A stretch of DNA of 64,000 nucleotides, taken from Lamprobacter modestohalophilus. Its GTDB lineage: Bacteria; Pseudomonadota; Gammaproteobacteria; Chromatiales; Chromatiaceae. The DNA lies in assembly GCF_016583905.1 (NCBI RefSeq), contig NZ_NRRY01000021.1, positions 1 through 64,000 of the forward strand, in the 5' to 3' direction. The first letter of the stretch is position 1. Every line of letters starts with the position of its first letter. A program made the position numbers and the translations under genes. This document shows, one piece after another, positions 18,309 to 28,233 of the stretch. The notes below the pieces were generated by a model that was not told the origin of the DNA, ran no database searches, and saw nothing but the letters and a program-made list of their open reading frames with translations.

Positions 18309-18436
18309 CTCGCTCTTCTCACGACAATGATTTGTGTACGTAGATTTGTGTGCGTGCGACCGATCCCTGATTGTAAACAAACGCCCGCGCCAATACCTGA
18401 CTGTTTATGCTGAAATCGTCGACACCGGAGTCATGA

Positions 18437-19483
18437 ATGCCGATCTCTGAGACCCTGATCATCTCCCTAGTGGAGCGCGGCATCGTGCCCGATCCGATCA
18501 TCCGCGCTGGCATTCGTCAGCGCCTGCGCAAGACCCTGGCCGAGCTGCCGATGCATGATTGTGAGCGCGCCGCTGAGCACAAGGAGGCCTTTATCACGAT
18601 GATGGACTTGTCCCCGGTCGCGGCGGTGCCGGAGCGTGCCAACGAGCAGCACTACGAGGTGCCGGCCGAGTTCTTCGCGACGGTGTTGGGTCCGCGGCGC
18701 AAGTACAGCAGTTGTTGGTGGCCGGATGGGGTCAACAGCCTGGCCGAGGCCGAGGAGGCGTCACTGGCCGAGACCGCGCGCCGCGCTGGCATCGGCAGCA
18801 ACATGGCGGTGCTGGAACTGGGCTGCGGCTGGGGCTCGTTCAGTCTCTGGGCTGCTGAGCAGTTCTCATCGAGCCAGTTCACCGCAGTCTCCAACTCCAG
18901 CTCGCAGCGCGCCTACATCGAAGGCGAGGCCAAGCGGCGCGGGATCGAGAATCTCACTGTCATCACCGCCGATATGAATGCCTTCGCGATCGATCAGTCG
19001 TTCGATCGCATCGTCTCGCTGGAGATGTTCGAGCACATGCGCAATTGGCGCACCCTGTTCGGTCGCGTGCACGACTGGCTCAAGCCTGGCGGGCGCTTCT
19101 TCATGCACGTGTTCTGCCATCGCGACCATCCCTATCCCTACGAGGACACCGGGCCGGACGACTGGATGAGCCACTACTTCTTCGCCGGCGGCATCATGCC
19201 AAGTGATGATCTGCCCTTGCACTTCCAGCAACAGCTGCAGCTGGTCGATCGCTGGCGCTGGGATGGACGTCATTATGAGAAGACGCTCAACGCCTGGCTG
19301 GCGCAGATGGATGCTGCGCGGGCTGAGGTCTGGCCGATCCTGGAGGCCACCTATGGCAAGGATCAGGTCGGCATCTGGTGGATGCGCTGGCGGCTGTTCT
19401 TCATGGCCTGTGCCGAGCTGTTTGGGCTTCACAATGGGCAGGAATGGTACGTCGGGCACTACCTGTTCGAGCGCCCAGCCTAA
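18437..19483 (+). CDS. Cyclopropane-fatty-acyl-phospholipid synthase-family SAM methyltransferase
   Basis: 348-residue class I methyltransferase of the CFA-synthase family. The HYEVPAEFFATVLGPRRKYS segment matches the family's HYD-x-DFF lipid-pocket region. The SAM site is VLELGCGWGSFSLW, followed by EMFEHMRNW and a C-terminal helix-rich part. It is related to CFA synthases and to the coclaurine N-methyltransferase-like branch; the exact substrate cannot be told. It is divergent from the binding-protein gene, across a 128-bp spacer. Confidence 0.82.
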   Translation: MPISETLIISLVERGIVPDPIIRAGIRQRLRKTLAELPMHDCERAAEHKEAFITMMDLSPVAAVPERANEQHYEVPAEFFATVLGPRRKYSSCWWPDGVNSLAEAEEASLAETARRAGIGSNMAVLELGCGWGSFSLWAAEQFSSSQFTAVSNSSSQRAYIEGEAKRRGIENLTVITADMNAFAIDQSFDRIVSLEMFEHMRNWRTLFGRVHDWLKPGGRFFMHVFCHRDHPYPYEDTGPDDWMSHYFFAGGIMPSDDLPLHFQQQLQLVDRWRWDGRHYEKTLNAWLAQMDAARAEVWPILEATYGKDQVGIWWMRWRLFFMACAELFGLHNGQEWYVGHYLFERPA

Positions 19484-19580
19484 GGGTGAGTGCTCGATTC
19501 TTGCGGGTGATCTGGGTCAGCTGGCCATGTTGACGACTGCGCGCCGAAAATTCCCGTGCAGGAGCCAAGGACGGTTGCAT

Positions 19581-20192
19581 GTGAAGACGCTCACGGGCTG
19601 CTCCGCGAAGGCTGCGTTACTTTGGCTGCGGCGGCCAGCGCTAGCCCTGGCGCAGCTCTGCGTCACTGCGCTTGCCGTTTCGCTCGCCACTGCGCTTGCC
19701 GCTTCGCTCGCCGGTTGCTCGGCGAGTCGCGCTCCGGTGGATCTCAACCTAGTCTTCGTCGAGGTGACGCCGATGGACTATGCGCGCATCCTCTGTCAGC
19801 TCGAGCCGATGGCCGAGCGCCATACCTGCATGACCTCGGTGGTTGGCCACTATCGCGAGCATCGAAACCGGGACATTGCGCCAATGGAAGCCATCGATGG
19901 CCCCTTCGTCGCCTTCATCGATAAGCAGCGCTACCGCGGCAGCTATGTCTCGAATCCCTTCGCCGCCGCCTTCTCAGTGAGCAACGGCAAGGCGATCTGT
20001 CGCGGGCGCTATAACGCCTTTGCGGGAGATGCAGAAGCCGTCTTTCGTCTCCGCTGCGATGACGGCCGGGAAGGGCGAGCGCAGATCGTGCTCGATCAGA
20101 CCGGGCGCAATGGCATCGGCAAGCTCTGGATGGCGAGCGGCTCAACCGGTGACATCGTCTTCGGTTACGCCGCTGTTGGTGGTGCCTTTTAG
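19581..20192 (+). CDS. Predicted lipoprotein of unknown function
   Basis: 203 residues from a GTG at 19581 (an ATG at 19527 would add 18). The hydrophobic leader ends in a lipobox, LAASLAGC, so the mature protein should be lipidated at that cysteine. The leader itself contains a 24-bp tandem duplication (19665-19688 and 19689-19712), giving two ALAxSLA units. The mature part (~160 residues) has four cysteines and is beta-rich; I do not recognise a family. Its stop codon overlaps that of the convergent permease (TTAG at 20189-20192 is read as a stop on both strands). Confidence 0.65.
   Translation: MKTLTGCSAKAALLWLRRPALALAQLCVTALAVSLATALAASLAGCSASRAPVDLNLVFVEVTPMDYARILCQLEPMAERHTCMTSVVGHYREHRNRDIAPMEAIDGPFVAFIDKQRYRGSYVSNPFAAAFSVSNGKAICRGRYNAFAGDAEAVFRLRCDDGREGRAQIVLDQTGRNGIGKLWMASGSTGDIVFGYAAVGGAF
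19665..19712 (+). repeat. 24-bp tandem duplication in the lipoprotein signal peptide
   Basis: Two adjacent 24-bp units beginning ACTGCGCTTGCCG differ at one base. They lengthen the hydrophobic core of the signal peptide by eight residues in frame. Confidence 0.75.
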
Positions 20193-22147
20193 AACACCAG
20201 GTTTAGCATCAGCAGTGAGACCACGAGGAATAGCACCGTCATGATGCCGCCGGCGCGCAAATAGTCCGGCACCCGATAACCGCCTGGGCCCATGATCAGG
20301 GCGTTGACCTGATGGGTCGGGATCAGGAACGAGTTCGAGGTGGCGATGCCGACCGTCAGCGCGAACACCGCCGGATTGGCGCCAGCGCCAAGCGCCATGT
20401 TGACCGCTAACGGCACCAGCAGCACGGTCGCGCCGACGTTCGACATCACCAGGGTGAAGAAGGTGGCCAAGATTGCGAGTGCCGCTTGGATCACCCAGAT
20501 CGGCACGTCGCCGAGCGCCACCAGTGTCTCCTGCGCGATCCAGGCCGCGGTGCCCGAGGTCTCGACTGCGAGGCCCAGCGGAATCAGCGATGCGAGCAGG
20601 AACACCGTCTTCCAGCTCACCGCCTCATAGGCCTCGTCGATCGATAGCACCCCGCTCAGGATCATGCCGACCGCTCCGGTCAGCAGCGCGACTGAGAGCA
20701 TCAGGTCAGTGAATAAAACCAGCCCGAGGGTGATCGCGAAGAACAGCAAGGCGATCGGTAGCTTGTGCGGACGTAGTTCCTCGTGCGGGTACTCGGTGGT
20801 GACGATGACGAAGTCGCGGTTGGTCTCGAGTCGGGCCAGATCCGTCCAGGCTGTGTGCACGACGAGGGTGTCGCCGGGCTTGAATGGCATATCGCGCACG
20901 CCGCCGGTGGCATAGGTGAGGGTCTCGTCACCGCGCCGTATGGCCAACAGCGAGAGGCCATAGACCTTGCGCATATAGACATCGCGTGCCGACTTGCCGA
21001 GCAACGCCGAGCCCGGCGGGATGACGATCTCGGCGATACCGGCCTTGGTCGCGGAGAGGGCCTCGGCGAAGGTCTCAAGCTCGGGGCGGGGCTCGATCTG
21101 GGTCTCGGCGAGGAAGGCCTTGAAACGCTCCTCAGTGGCCAGGATGCCGAGCAGCGTGCCTTTCTCGATACCGAGACTACGATCGACCCCAGAGGCGCCG
21201 AGGCGCACGCCGTCGCCCTTGTCGACGGCGACGATACGCAGGTTCCAGCGTCGCTCGATCTGATCGACACTGAGCCCGGCAACGAGGTTGTCGGCGGGAA
21301 CCCGCGCCTCCTGAACGCTGAAGTCGCTGACGCCATAGGTCTCGGCGTAATAATCCATCGGGTCGCGAGCCTGCAGCAGCTTGTCGGTGCCGCGGGCAGG
21401 GAGCACGAAGCGACCGGCGAGCACGAAGTAGAGGATGCCGGTTGCCACCAGCGCCAGGCCGATTGGCGTCACCGAGAACAGGCCGAAGGTCTGCATCTGC
21501 TGTTCTGGTGGTAGCCCTTGATTAGTGGTCTTGATGAGGTCGTTGAGCAGGATCAGCGGACTTGACCCGACCATGGTGATGGTGCCACCGAGGATGGCGC
21601 AAAAGCCCATTGGCATCAGCAGCCGTGACATCGGTAAACCGGTGCGGGCCGAGATGCGGCTGACGACTGGCAGGAAGAGGGCGGCAGCGCCGACATTCTG
21701 CATGAACGAGGAGATCACGCCGACGGTGCTCGAGACCAAGGGGATGATGCGTGCCTCAGTGCTGCCACCGATGCGCATGATGAAGCTTGCGACCCGCGTC
21801 ATCAGGCCGGTCTTGTCCAGCGCGGCACCGATAATCATCACCGCGATGATCGAGATCACCGCGTTCGAGGCAAAGCCGTCGAAGAGATTGGCCAAGGGCA
21901 CCAGACCGGTTTCCAGCCCCATCAACGGCGCGGCGAGTGTGGTCAGCCCGAGCAGCACCATCACGCTGACCGCGGCCACGTCGACCGGGACCACCTCGAA
22001 CGCGAACAGGAAGACCGTGAGTACCAAGACCGCCATCACCCAGGCGATCTCGATTGACGGCACCTGCCCCGCGAGCCAGATCGCGAAGACCGCCAGCACA
22101 GCGCCGGCGAGGTCGGTCATGCTGATCCTAGGTAGGAGTTTGCCCAT
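20189..22147 (-). CDS. SLC13/DASS-family permease with two RCK_C domains
   Basis: 652 residues from the ATG at 22147, which follows GGAGA. The layout is N-terminal membrane helices (five to six), two cytoplasmic TrkA_C/RCK_C domains in the middle (~210-390), then a C-terminal membrane half with the family's ATSNSFLIPTHQVNALI signature. This split arrangement is typical of the bacterial group that includes sulfate and other anion carriers (SAC1/SLT type). Substrate cannot be assigned; sulfate, thiosulfate or dicarboxylate are all possible. Not in an operon with neighbours. Confidence 0.87.
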   Translation of the reverse strand: MGKLLPRISMTDLAGAVLAVFAIWLAGQVPSIEIAWVMAVLVLTVFLFAFEVVPVDVAAVSVMVLLGLTTLAAPLMGLETGLVPLANLFDGFASNAVISIIAVMIIGAALDKTGLMTRVASFIMRIGGSTEARIIPLVSSTVGVISSFMQNVGAAALFLPVVSRISARTGLPMSRLLMPMGFCAILGGTITMVGSSPLILLNDLIKTTNQGLPPEQQMQTFGLFSVTPIGLALVATGILYFVLAGRFVLPARGTDKLLQARDPMDYYAETYGVSDFSVQEARVPADNLVAGLSVDQIERRWNLRIVAVDKGDGVRLGASGVDRSLGIEKGTLLGILATEERFKAFLAETQIEPRPELETFAEALSATKAGIAEIVIPPGSALLGKSARDVYMRKVYGLSLLAIRRGDETLTYATGGVRDMPFKPGDTLVVHTAWTDLARLETNRDFVIVTTEYPHEELRPHKLPIALLFFAITLGLVLFTDLMLSVALLTGAVGMILSGVLSIDEAYEAVSWKTVFLLASLIPLGLAVETSGTAAWIAQETLVALGDVPIWVIQAALAILATFFTLVMSNVGATVLLVPLAVNMALGAGANPAVFALTVGIATSNSFLIPTHQVNALIMGPGGYRVPDYLRAGGIMTVLFLVVSLLMLNLVF

Positions 22148-22354
22148 GTCATCATTCTCCGAAGGTTCGCTCTGGCGATCAGACCGATCGACCTTGATGC
22201 TGATCAGCCTGTGCGACGGGGGTGAGGTTGAAAATCCGTCAATGCTACTCAAACCCGCCACGGCTCGCTTGATGGATTGCAGCTCGCGCGAGGCTAACGC
22301 GACGAAAAGCTCGGGGATATGCTGAAACTGGGCTCGGCTCGACGGCGGGTGGCA

Positions 22355-22465
22355 GCGCCGACAACCGCAAGCGCGTGCTGGCGGGCTCCAAAAACCGCAC
22401 GCGCAAGATCACGAGCTCCGATCACCGCGAGCGTCAGATCGCGAACGCCAAACCGGTCGTTTGCC
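22355..22465. repeat. Degenerate 30-bp tandem repeat in the permease-globin spacer
   Basis: Three full units (22355-22384, 22385-22414, 22415-22444) and a partial fourth share GCTCCxAxxACCGCxxGCGC. The 435-bp spacer (22148-22582) between the divergent permease and the globin shows no convincing gene. A plus-strand reading frame through the repeat gives 10-residue APxTAxxxSR units but lacks a start signal and a recognisable protein, so I treat it as repeat, not gene. Confidence 0.55.
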
Positions 22466-22582
22466 CGTCCGCTGCGCGCCGTCATTTTCAGCCCTTGTAT
22501 CGCGTTGAAGCCCAGCTCAGCCTGGCCTAGTATCAGAGTAAGGCGCGCCCGGTGCGCGCCAAGCAGCTTTGGTGGACTATCC

Positions 22583-22990
22583 ATGCATCCTGATACGGCC
22601 TCGCGCGTTCGGCAATCCTGGGCACTGATCCTGCCGCAGCGAAAAACCGTGTGCCGCGACTTCTACCAGCGCTTATTCGACCGTTATCCCGAACTCCGAC
22701 CGTTATTCAAGGGCGAGATCGGCGAGCAGGCCGACCTCTTCGTCACCATGATCAACACCGTGATCAGTGCACTCGAACATCCCGAGCGGGTGCGGCCCTT
22801 GATTGAGATCCTTGGGGTGCGCCATGCCGACTACGGTGTGCGCCCCGAGGATTATGCGAAGTTTGAGAAGACCTTGCTCGATACCCTCAAGGAGACGCTA
22901 GGCGATGAGCTGGATGCCGAGGGGCTGGCTGCTTGGCGCGAGGTGTTCGAAACGCTCTCGCAGACGATGCAAGCTGGCGCCGCGCATTGA
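22583..22990 (+). CDS. Single-domain bacterial globin
   Basis: 135 residues with a complete globin fold. Helix B/C has DFYQRLFDRYPELRPLF, with the conserved Phe of the CD corner. The proximal haem-binding histidine is in GVRHADYGV, followed by YAKFEKTLLDTL (helix G) and the final helix. No reductase domain is attached, so it belongs to the single-domain group used in O2/NO handling. The ATG at 22583 is chosen because upstream in-frame sequence is a tandem repeat. Confidence 0.88.
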   Translation: MHPDTASRVRQSWALILPQRKTVCRDFYQRLFDRYPELRPLFKGEIGEQADLFVTMINTVISALEHPERVRPLIEILGVRHADYGVRPEDYAKFEKTLLDTLKETLGDELDAEGLAAWREVFETLSQTMQAGAAH

Positions 22991-22998
22991 GCCTGTTG

Positions 22999-23556
22999 TC
23001 AGCCAACGCTCGGTAACTGCTCGGTCGGAATCTCGCGCAGCAAGGGGGCCTCCCGATCCTTATCCGACAAGATAGGCTGAATGCCTGCTGGCCAGTCGAT
23101 GCCGATGTCGGGGTCATCCCAACGCACTCCGAACTGCGTCTCTGGATGATAGGTGTCGGTGCACTTGTAGCTGAAGATCGCCGTGTCGCTGGTCACCAGA
23201 TAGCCATGCAGGAAACCCGGCGGCACCCATAATTGGTGCTTGTTCTCAGCGCTGAGTTCGGCGCCGACCCAGTGCCCGAAGGTCGGCGAGCCCTTGCGCA
23301 CATCGACGGCGACATCGAACACCGCGCCAGTGATCACCTGCACCAGCTTGCCCTGTCCGTAGGGATTCTGGATATGCAGCCCGCGCAGCGTGCCATACCC
23401 CGAGAAGGCCTGATTGTCTTGGACGAAGGCCGGCCCGATGCCCTGCTCGGCATAACGCTCCTGCTGCCAGGTCTCGCAGAACCAACCGCGGTGATCGCCA
23501 AAGACCTTGGGCTCGATCAACAGGACATCCGGGATGGCGGTGGCAGTGATCTTCAT
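22999..23556 (-). CDS. rfbC: dTDP-4-dehydrorhamnose 3,5-epimerase
   Basis: Third step of dTDP-L-rhamnose synthesis. 185-residue cupin with LRGLHIQNP (catalytic His), [11 protein letters not shown] and the [14 protein letters not shown] stretch. It overlaps rfbA by 4 bp (ATGA). Its end faces the globin gene 9 bp away (convergent). The usual rfbD reductase is not in this cluster. Confidence 0.95.
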   Translation of the reverse strand: MKITATAIPDVLLIEPKVFGDHRGWFCETWQQERYAEQGIGPAFVQDNQAFSGYGTLRGLHIQNPYGQGKLVQVITGAVFDVAVDVRKGSPTFGHWVGAELSAENKHQLWVPPGFLHGYLVTSDTAIFSYKCTDTYHPETQFGVRWDDPDIGIDWPAGIQPILSDKDREAPLLREIPTEQLPSVG

Positions 23557-24437
23557 GGCGCAGGTCCTCGCGTGATGAGCCCGAGCAGATAGTCGCCGTA
23601 GCCACTCTTGCGCAACGGCTCAGCCACCGCGCGCAGGGCCTCGTCATCGATCCAGCCGTTGGTGTAGGCGATCTCCTCCGGGGCGCAGATCTTCAGCCCT
23701 TGGCGCTTCTCGATGGTCTCGATGAAGTTGGCCGCTTCGATCAGCGATTCATGGGTGCCGGTGTCGAGCCAAGCGATGCCGCGGCTTAGCCGCTCGACAT
23801 GCAGCTGACTCTGCTGCAGATAGCGACGGTTGAGATCGGTGATCTCGAGCTCACCGCGTGGAGAGGGCTCGAGTTCAGCGGCATAGTCGCAGGCGTGCTC
23901 GTCATAGAAGTACAGGCCGGTGATGGCGTAATTGGAGCGCGGCTTGGACGGTTTCTCTTCGAGCCCGATGACCCGACCCTCGGCGTCGAGCTCAGCGACG
24001 CCATAGCGCTCCGGATCACGCACCCAGTAGCCGAACACGCTAGCGCCCTCGGTGTGGGCTGCCGCGGCACGCAGATGCGTGCGCAGGCCACCGCCATAGA
24101 AGATGTTGTCACCGAGGATCAGGCAGGACGGTGCCCCCGCGAGGAAATCACGCCCGATGAGATAGGCCTGCGCCAAACCACCTGGCTCCGGTTGCACCGC
24201 GTAGGTAATCTGCAGGCCCCACTGGCTGCCGTCGCCAAGCAGCTTGTGGAAGGCCGGCGCATCGTGCGGGGTGGTGATCACCAACACCTCGCGGATGCCA
24301 GCCATCATCAGCACCGCGAGCGGATAGTAGATCATCGGCTTGTCGTAGACCGGCAGCAGTTGCTTGCTGACGCACAGCGTGAGCGGATGCAGCCGGGTGC
24401 CGGAGCCCCCGGCGAGGATGATGCCCTTTCGCTTCAT
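23553..24437 (-). CDS. rfbA: Glucose-1-phosphate thymidylyltransferase
   Basis: Makes dTDP-glucose from dTTP and glucose-1-phosphate. 294 residues from the ATG at 24437, starting [18 protein letters not shown] with the nucleotide-binding GGSGTRL loop, then KPMIYYPL and GDNIFYG. An upstream in-frame extension reaches into rfbB and is rejected. It sits 14 bp after rfbB. Confidence 0.96.
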   Translation of the reverse strand: MKRKGIILAGGSGTRLHPLTLCVSKQLLPVYDKPMIYYPLAVLMMAGIREVLVITTPHDAPAFHKLLGDGSQWGLQITYAVQPEPGGLAQAYLIGRDFLAGAPSCLILGDNIFYGGGLRTHLRAAAAHTEGASVFGYWVRDPERYGVAELDAEGRVIGLEEKPSKPRSNYAITGLYFYDEHACDYAAELEPSPRGELEITDLNRRYLQQSQLHVERLSRGIAWLDTGTHESLIEAANFIETIEKRQGLKICAPEEIAYTNGWIDDEALRAVAEPLRKSGYGDYLLGLITRGPAP

Positions 24438-24451
24438 GTGGTTACTGTTCC

Positions 24452-25510
24452 TTATGCCTGGCCGCCAAGACGCTCGCCGCGATAGCTGCCATCGGTCACG
24501 CGCTGGGTCCATGCTTGGTTGTCGAGATACCAGGCGAGGGTGCGTGCGAGCCCGGTCTCGAAGGTCTCCGTGGGCTGCCAGCCGAGCTCGGTCTGGATCT
24601 TGGTCGCATCGATCGCGTAGCGACGATCATGGCCAGGGCGGTCGGTGACGAACTGTTTGAGCTGGTCATGCGGGCGATGCGGTGAGTCGGGTACGGCCTC
24701 GTCGAGCAGACGACAGAGGGTGTCGACCACCTCGAGATTGGTGCGCTCGCTGTCGCCGCCAATGTTATAGACCTCGCCTGGGCGGCCGGCCTCAAGCACC
24801 CGATCAATCGCGCGGCAGTGATCCTCGACATAAAGCCAGTCGCGAATGTTGCCGCCGTCGCCGTAGATCGGTAGTGGCTCGCCGGCAAGCGCTTTGGCGA
24901 TCATCAGCGGAATGAGCTTTTCCGGGAACTGGTACGGACCATAGTTGTTCGAGCAGTTGGTGGTCAGCACCGGTAGCCCGTAGGTGTGATGCCAGGAACG
25001 CACCAGATGATCCGAGGCGGCCTTGGAGGCGGAGTAGGGCGAGTTCGGCGCATAGGCGGTGGTCTCGGTGAACTTGCCGTTCGGCCCCAGCGAGCCGTAG
25101 ACCTCATCGGTCGAGACGTGCAGAAACCGGAAGGCCTCGCGCCGGCCTGCATCGAGGGCGTTCCAATAGGACTTGGCGCTATCGAGCAGGCTAAAGGTCC
25201 CGAGCACGTTAGTCTCGATGAAGGCGGCGGGGCCGTCGATCGAACGATCGACATGGCTCTCGGCGGCAAAGTTGACCACCGCATCGACCTGATACTCGCG
25301 CAGCAGATGTCCGACCAATGCCTGGTTGCCGATATCGCCTTCGATGAAGACGTGCCGCGGATCATCGCGAAACCCGGCGAGGGTGTCTGGGTTGCCGGCG
25401 TAGGTGAGCTTGTCGAGATTGATCACCCGCTCATCGCCTTGGCGCATCTTGAGGTGAACAAAGTTACCGCCGATAAAGCCGGCGCCGCCGGTGACGAGGA
25501 GCGTTCTCAT
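24452..25510 (-). CDS. rfbB: dTDP-glucose 4,6-dehydratase
   Basis: NAD-dependent short-chain dehydratase, second step to dTDP-rhamnose. 352 residues with [10 protein letters not shown] (NAD loop), STDEVYGS (catalytic Thr/Asp/Glu), YSASKAASD (Tyr-Lys pair) and [14 protein letters not shown]. The ATG at 25510 follows an in-frame TTG. First gene of rfbB-rfbA-rfbC. The 127-bp spacer to relA must hold the cluster promoter; no clear one was seen. Confidence 0.96.
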   Translation of the reverse strand: MRTLLVTGGAGFIGGNFVHLKMRQGDERVINLDKLTYAGNPDTLAGFRDDPRHVFIEGDIGNQALVGHLLREYQVDAVVNFAAESHVDRSIDGPAAFIETNVLGTFSLLDSAKSYWNALDAGRREAFRFLHVSTDEVYGSLGPNGKFTETTAYAPNSPYSASKAASDHLVRSWHHTYGLPVLTTNCSNNYGPYQFPEKLIPLMIAKALAGEPLPIYGDGGNIRDWLYVEDHCRAIDRVLEAGRPGEVYNIGGDSERTNLEVVDTLCRLLDEAVPDSPHRPHDQLKQFVTDRPGHDRRYAIDATKIQTELGWQPTETFETGLARTLAWYLDNQAWTQRVTDGSYRGERLGGQA

Positions 25511-25637
25511 AGTCAAATGATGGGGCCTTCCTGAACAAGGTCAGTATGATACCACTTCAGGGTTGCTATTCCTGCCTGGTCGTGGCGTCATCCTGCATCT
25601 GCGCTGACCTTAGATGCTGAACGACGTTCTGATCTGC

Positions 25638-28217
25638 TCAACCGCCGGTGCGCCGAACCTCGATCACATCGCTGAGCTGGCGTAGCTTGGCGCAGACTTG
25701 CTCGAGCTGATCGATGTCGCTGACCTCGACCCGAAAGCGCATGCTGGCGCGGTCATTGGTGGCATCGGTTTGGGTCTCGGTGGCGATGACGTTGGCATCC
25801 TCATCGGCCAACACCGAGGAGACATCGCGCAGGAGCCCCTTGCGGTCAGCAGCCGTGATGATGATATCGACGGGGTAGGCGGCATGGTTGGGCTGTTCAG
25901 CCCATTCCACCTCGATCAGTCGCTCCTGGTCCTCGTCGGCCAGGTTGGTGATGTTGCTGCAATTGGCGCGATGTACGGCGACCCCGCGGCCACGGGTGAT
26001 GAAGCCGATGATCGGGTCATCAGGGACCGGATGGCAGCAGCTCGCGATCTGCGTCATCAGGTCCGGCACCCCGGCGACCACGACCTCTGGCTGCCCCTGG
26101 TGCTGACGCTTGCGTCGACTCTGAGCAAGCTGCGCGCCCTGCTCGGACTCGGTCAGCGCGTCGCGGCGCTCATGACGCGGCTCACCGACCTGACGCGCGG
26201 CGGTGCCGACCGACAGATCGCCACGGCCGATGGCGGCCAGCACGTCATCGCCGCGCTGCAGGTTGAAGCGTTCGGCCAGCTGCTCGAGCGGCGGCTTGGC
26301 GTCGATGCCGAGGCGCGTGAGCTCCTTGTCGAGCAGGCTGCGGCCCTCGGTCAGATGGCGCTCGAAGTCTTGTTGCTTGAACCATTGGCGCACTCGGTTG
26401 CGCGCTCGCGAGGTGGTCAGATAACCGTGATGGATGCTGAGCCAGTCGCGGCTCGGGGCCGCGTTCTTCTGGGTGATGATCTCGACTGTCTCGCCATTGG
26501 CGAGCTTATGCGTCAGCGGCACGATGCGGCCATCGACGCGGGCGCCACGGCAGTGATGACCGACCTCGGAATGGATTGCATAGGCGAAGTCGAGCGGTGT
26601 CGAGCCTGGCGGCAGCTCAATCACCTTGGCTTGTGGGGTCAGCACATAGATGCTCGCCGCGACCTCCTGGTGCCTGGTCGCGGCGCTCCCGTGCCCCGAT
26701 GATGGGTTGTCGCTGGCATTCGAGTCGGCGCGATCAGTGGTCCTAACAATTCTGTCAGGGCCCAGGCTCATTGCAGCGCTCGGACCTGCACCCGCGGCGG
26801 ACCCAGTACGCGCGGCGGCGCCTGTACTTGTCCCTGGGCTAGCACCAGCGACTGCACACGCACCAGCACCAGCACCTGAAACGGCGCGCACACCGACGCC
26901 AGCGACTGCACCCACACCAGCATTGGAACCGGCAACATCACCCGCCGTGGCGCCAGCGATCGCGCCTACAGGGCCACTAGCGTCCGCACCTGCACCTGCA
27001 CCTGCACCTGCACCAGGCTCGGCTTCCAAGGTGCGCTCTAACCAGTTGCGCATCAGCACAATTCGGCGCTGAAAGGCCGCATCATGCCCGGCGGCCTCTT
27101 TGTAGGCCCAATGTGCAGCGACACCGTATTCGGCATGCTGGTGCATCTCCGGGGTGCGGATCTGTACCTCGAGCACCTTGCCGTCGGGTCCGGTGACCGC
27201 GGTATGCAGCGAGCGATAGAGGTTGCCCTTAGGCTTGGAGATGTAGTCGTCGAACTCGTCCGGGATGTACGGCCAGAGGCTGTGCACGACGCTCAGCGCC
27301 GTGTAGCAGTCATCCTCGCTATCGACCATGATGCGCACCGCGCGCAGGTCGAAGATGCCGTCGATATCGACGCGTTTGCGCTGCATCTTGCGCCAGATGC
27401 TGTAGATGTGTTTCGGTCGGCCGGTGATGCTCGCGCGCAGCCCGATACGATCGAACTCGGTTTGCAGGCTTTGGACGACCTCGGCAATGAACTGCTGACG
27501 CTCATCGCGGCGCTCGCGCAGTAGGCGCGCGATGCGCTGATATTCGCTCGGCTGCGAATAGCGCAGCGCGAGGTCTTCGAGCTCCCACTTGAGCTGCCAG
27601 ACGCCGAGTCGGTTGGCGAGCGGGGCATAGAGCCGGGTGGTGTCCTCGGCCAGCTCGCGCAGCCGCTCGGCGGGAAGCTGCTTGGCCGCGCGCATCAGAT
27701 AGAGGCGCTCGGCGAGCACGACCAGGATGGCACGCACGTCTTCGGCGATCGCCAGCAGCATGCGCCTGAGGTTCTCTTCGCGGCGCGCGTGCTCACGTGG
27801 CTTGTGGCGCGGTTTATCGCGTGGTTCGCTGTTTGCCTTTGGCTCCAGCTCGGCGAGCTGGGCGATGCGCCCGAGATCCTGGACCATGCGGGAGACGCCG
27901 GCCCCGCAGTGTGCATCGAGCGTCCTCGAGTCGATCTCGCCGCGGCCAATACAGCCGCCGAGGAGCGCCGCGCAGAGGGTTTCGGTGTCCAGCCGCAGCC
28001 CCATCAGGATGTCGGCGGTGCCAAGTCGATGGCGCGCGGCGCTCTCGCCGGTCTCGAGCAGCTCGTCCCCAACGCAGCGCTGCATCAGCGCGATGGCGTC
28101 GGCGATGCGGGTGCGGCCCTGCTCGCCATAGTGCGCGGGGATCTGCTCGAGCCAGAGTTCGGCGGCGGTGTCGTCGTCGATCTCGGCGGTGGGTAGGGCT
28201 GTTCGTGACGTGACCAT
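25638..28217 (-). CDS. relA: GTP pyrophosphokinase RelA with a Gly/Ala-rich insert
   Basis: Makes (p)ppGpp on starved ribosomes. Order from the ATG at 28217 (859 residues): a dead hydrolase domain (the HD pair is replaced in AALLGGCIGRGE), the synthetase domain (~200-400; IWRKMQRK, PDEFDDYISKPKGNLYRSLH), a ~115-residue low-complexity insert (~400-518) rich in GAGA, the TGS domain (~522-590; LPPGSTPLDFAYAIHS), a Cys/His region (ASCCHPVPDD) and a C-terminal ACT domain. A GTG at 28232 would add five residues; the ATG has AAGGTG upstream. RelA is normally ~740-750 residues; the extra length is the insert. Confidence 0.94.
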   Translation of the reverse strand: MVTSRTALPTAEIDDDTAAELWLEQIPAHYGEQGRTRIADAIALMQRCVGDELLETGESAARHRLGTADILMGLRLDTETLCAALLGGCIGRGEIDSRTLDAHCGAGVSRMVQDLGRIAQLAELEPKANSEPRDKPRHKPREHARREENLRRMLLAIAEDVRAILVVLAERLYLMRAAKQLPAERLRELAEDTTRLYAPLANRLGVWQLKWELEDLALRYSQPSEYQRIARLLRERRDERQQFIAEVVQSLQTEFDRIGLRASITGRPKHIYSIWRKMQRKRVDIDGIFDLRAVRIMVDSEDDCYTALSVVHSLWPYIPDEFDDYISKPKGNLYRSLHTAVTGPDGKVLEVQIRTPEMHQHAEYGVAAHWAYKEAAGHDAAFQRRIVLMRNWLERTLEAEPGAGAGAGAGADASGPVGAIAGATAGDVAGSNAGVGAVAGVGVRAVSGAGAGACAVAGASPGTSTGAAARTGSAAGAGPSAAMSLGPDRIVRTTDRADSNASDNPSSGHGSAATRHQEVAASIYVLTPQAKVIELPPGSTPLDFAYAIHSEVGHHCRGARVDGRIVPLTHKLANGETVEIITQKNAAPSRDWLSIHHGYLTTSRARNRVRQWFKQQDFERHLTEGRSLLDKELTRLGIDAKPPLEQLAERFNLQRGDDVLAAIGRGDLSVGTAARQVGEPRHERRDALTESEQGAQLAQSRRKRQHQGQPEVVVAGVPDLMTQIASCCHPVPDDPIIGFITRGRGVAVHRANCSNITNLADEDQERLIEVEWAEQPNHAAYPVDIIITAADRKGLLRDVSSVLADEDANVIATETQTDATNDRASMRFRVEVSDIDQLEQVCAKLRQLSDVIEVRRTGG
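26657..27020 (-). repeat. Low-complexity insert in relA (hexamer-rich)
   Basis: About 360 bp dominated by variants of GCACCT/GCGCCA units; five consecutive GCACCT-type hexamers lie near 26989-27013. It encodes Gly, Ala, Ser, Thr and Val almost only. The flanking synthetase and TGS domains are intact, so the insert lengthens the hinge between them. Confidence 0.7.
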
Positions 28218-28233
28218 GGAGCCGATAGGCACC

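Noticed and set aside
22319-22582. N-terminal extension of the globin gene from 22319
   Set aside because: The extension is a degenerate 30-bp tandem repeat; the globin fold begins at the ATG at 22583.
26657-27020. relA repeat considered as a separate inserted gene or an intein
   Set aside because: No start, no splicing motifs, and both flanking RelA domains are in one frame; it is a low-complexity linker.
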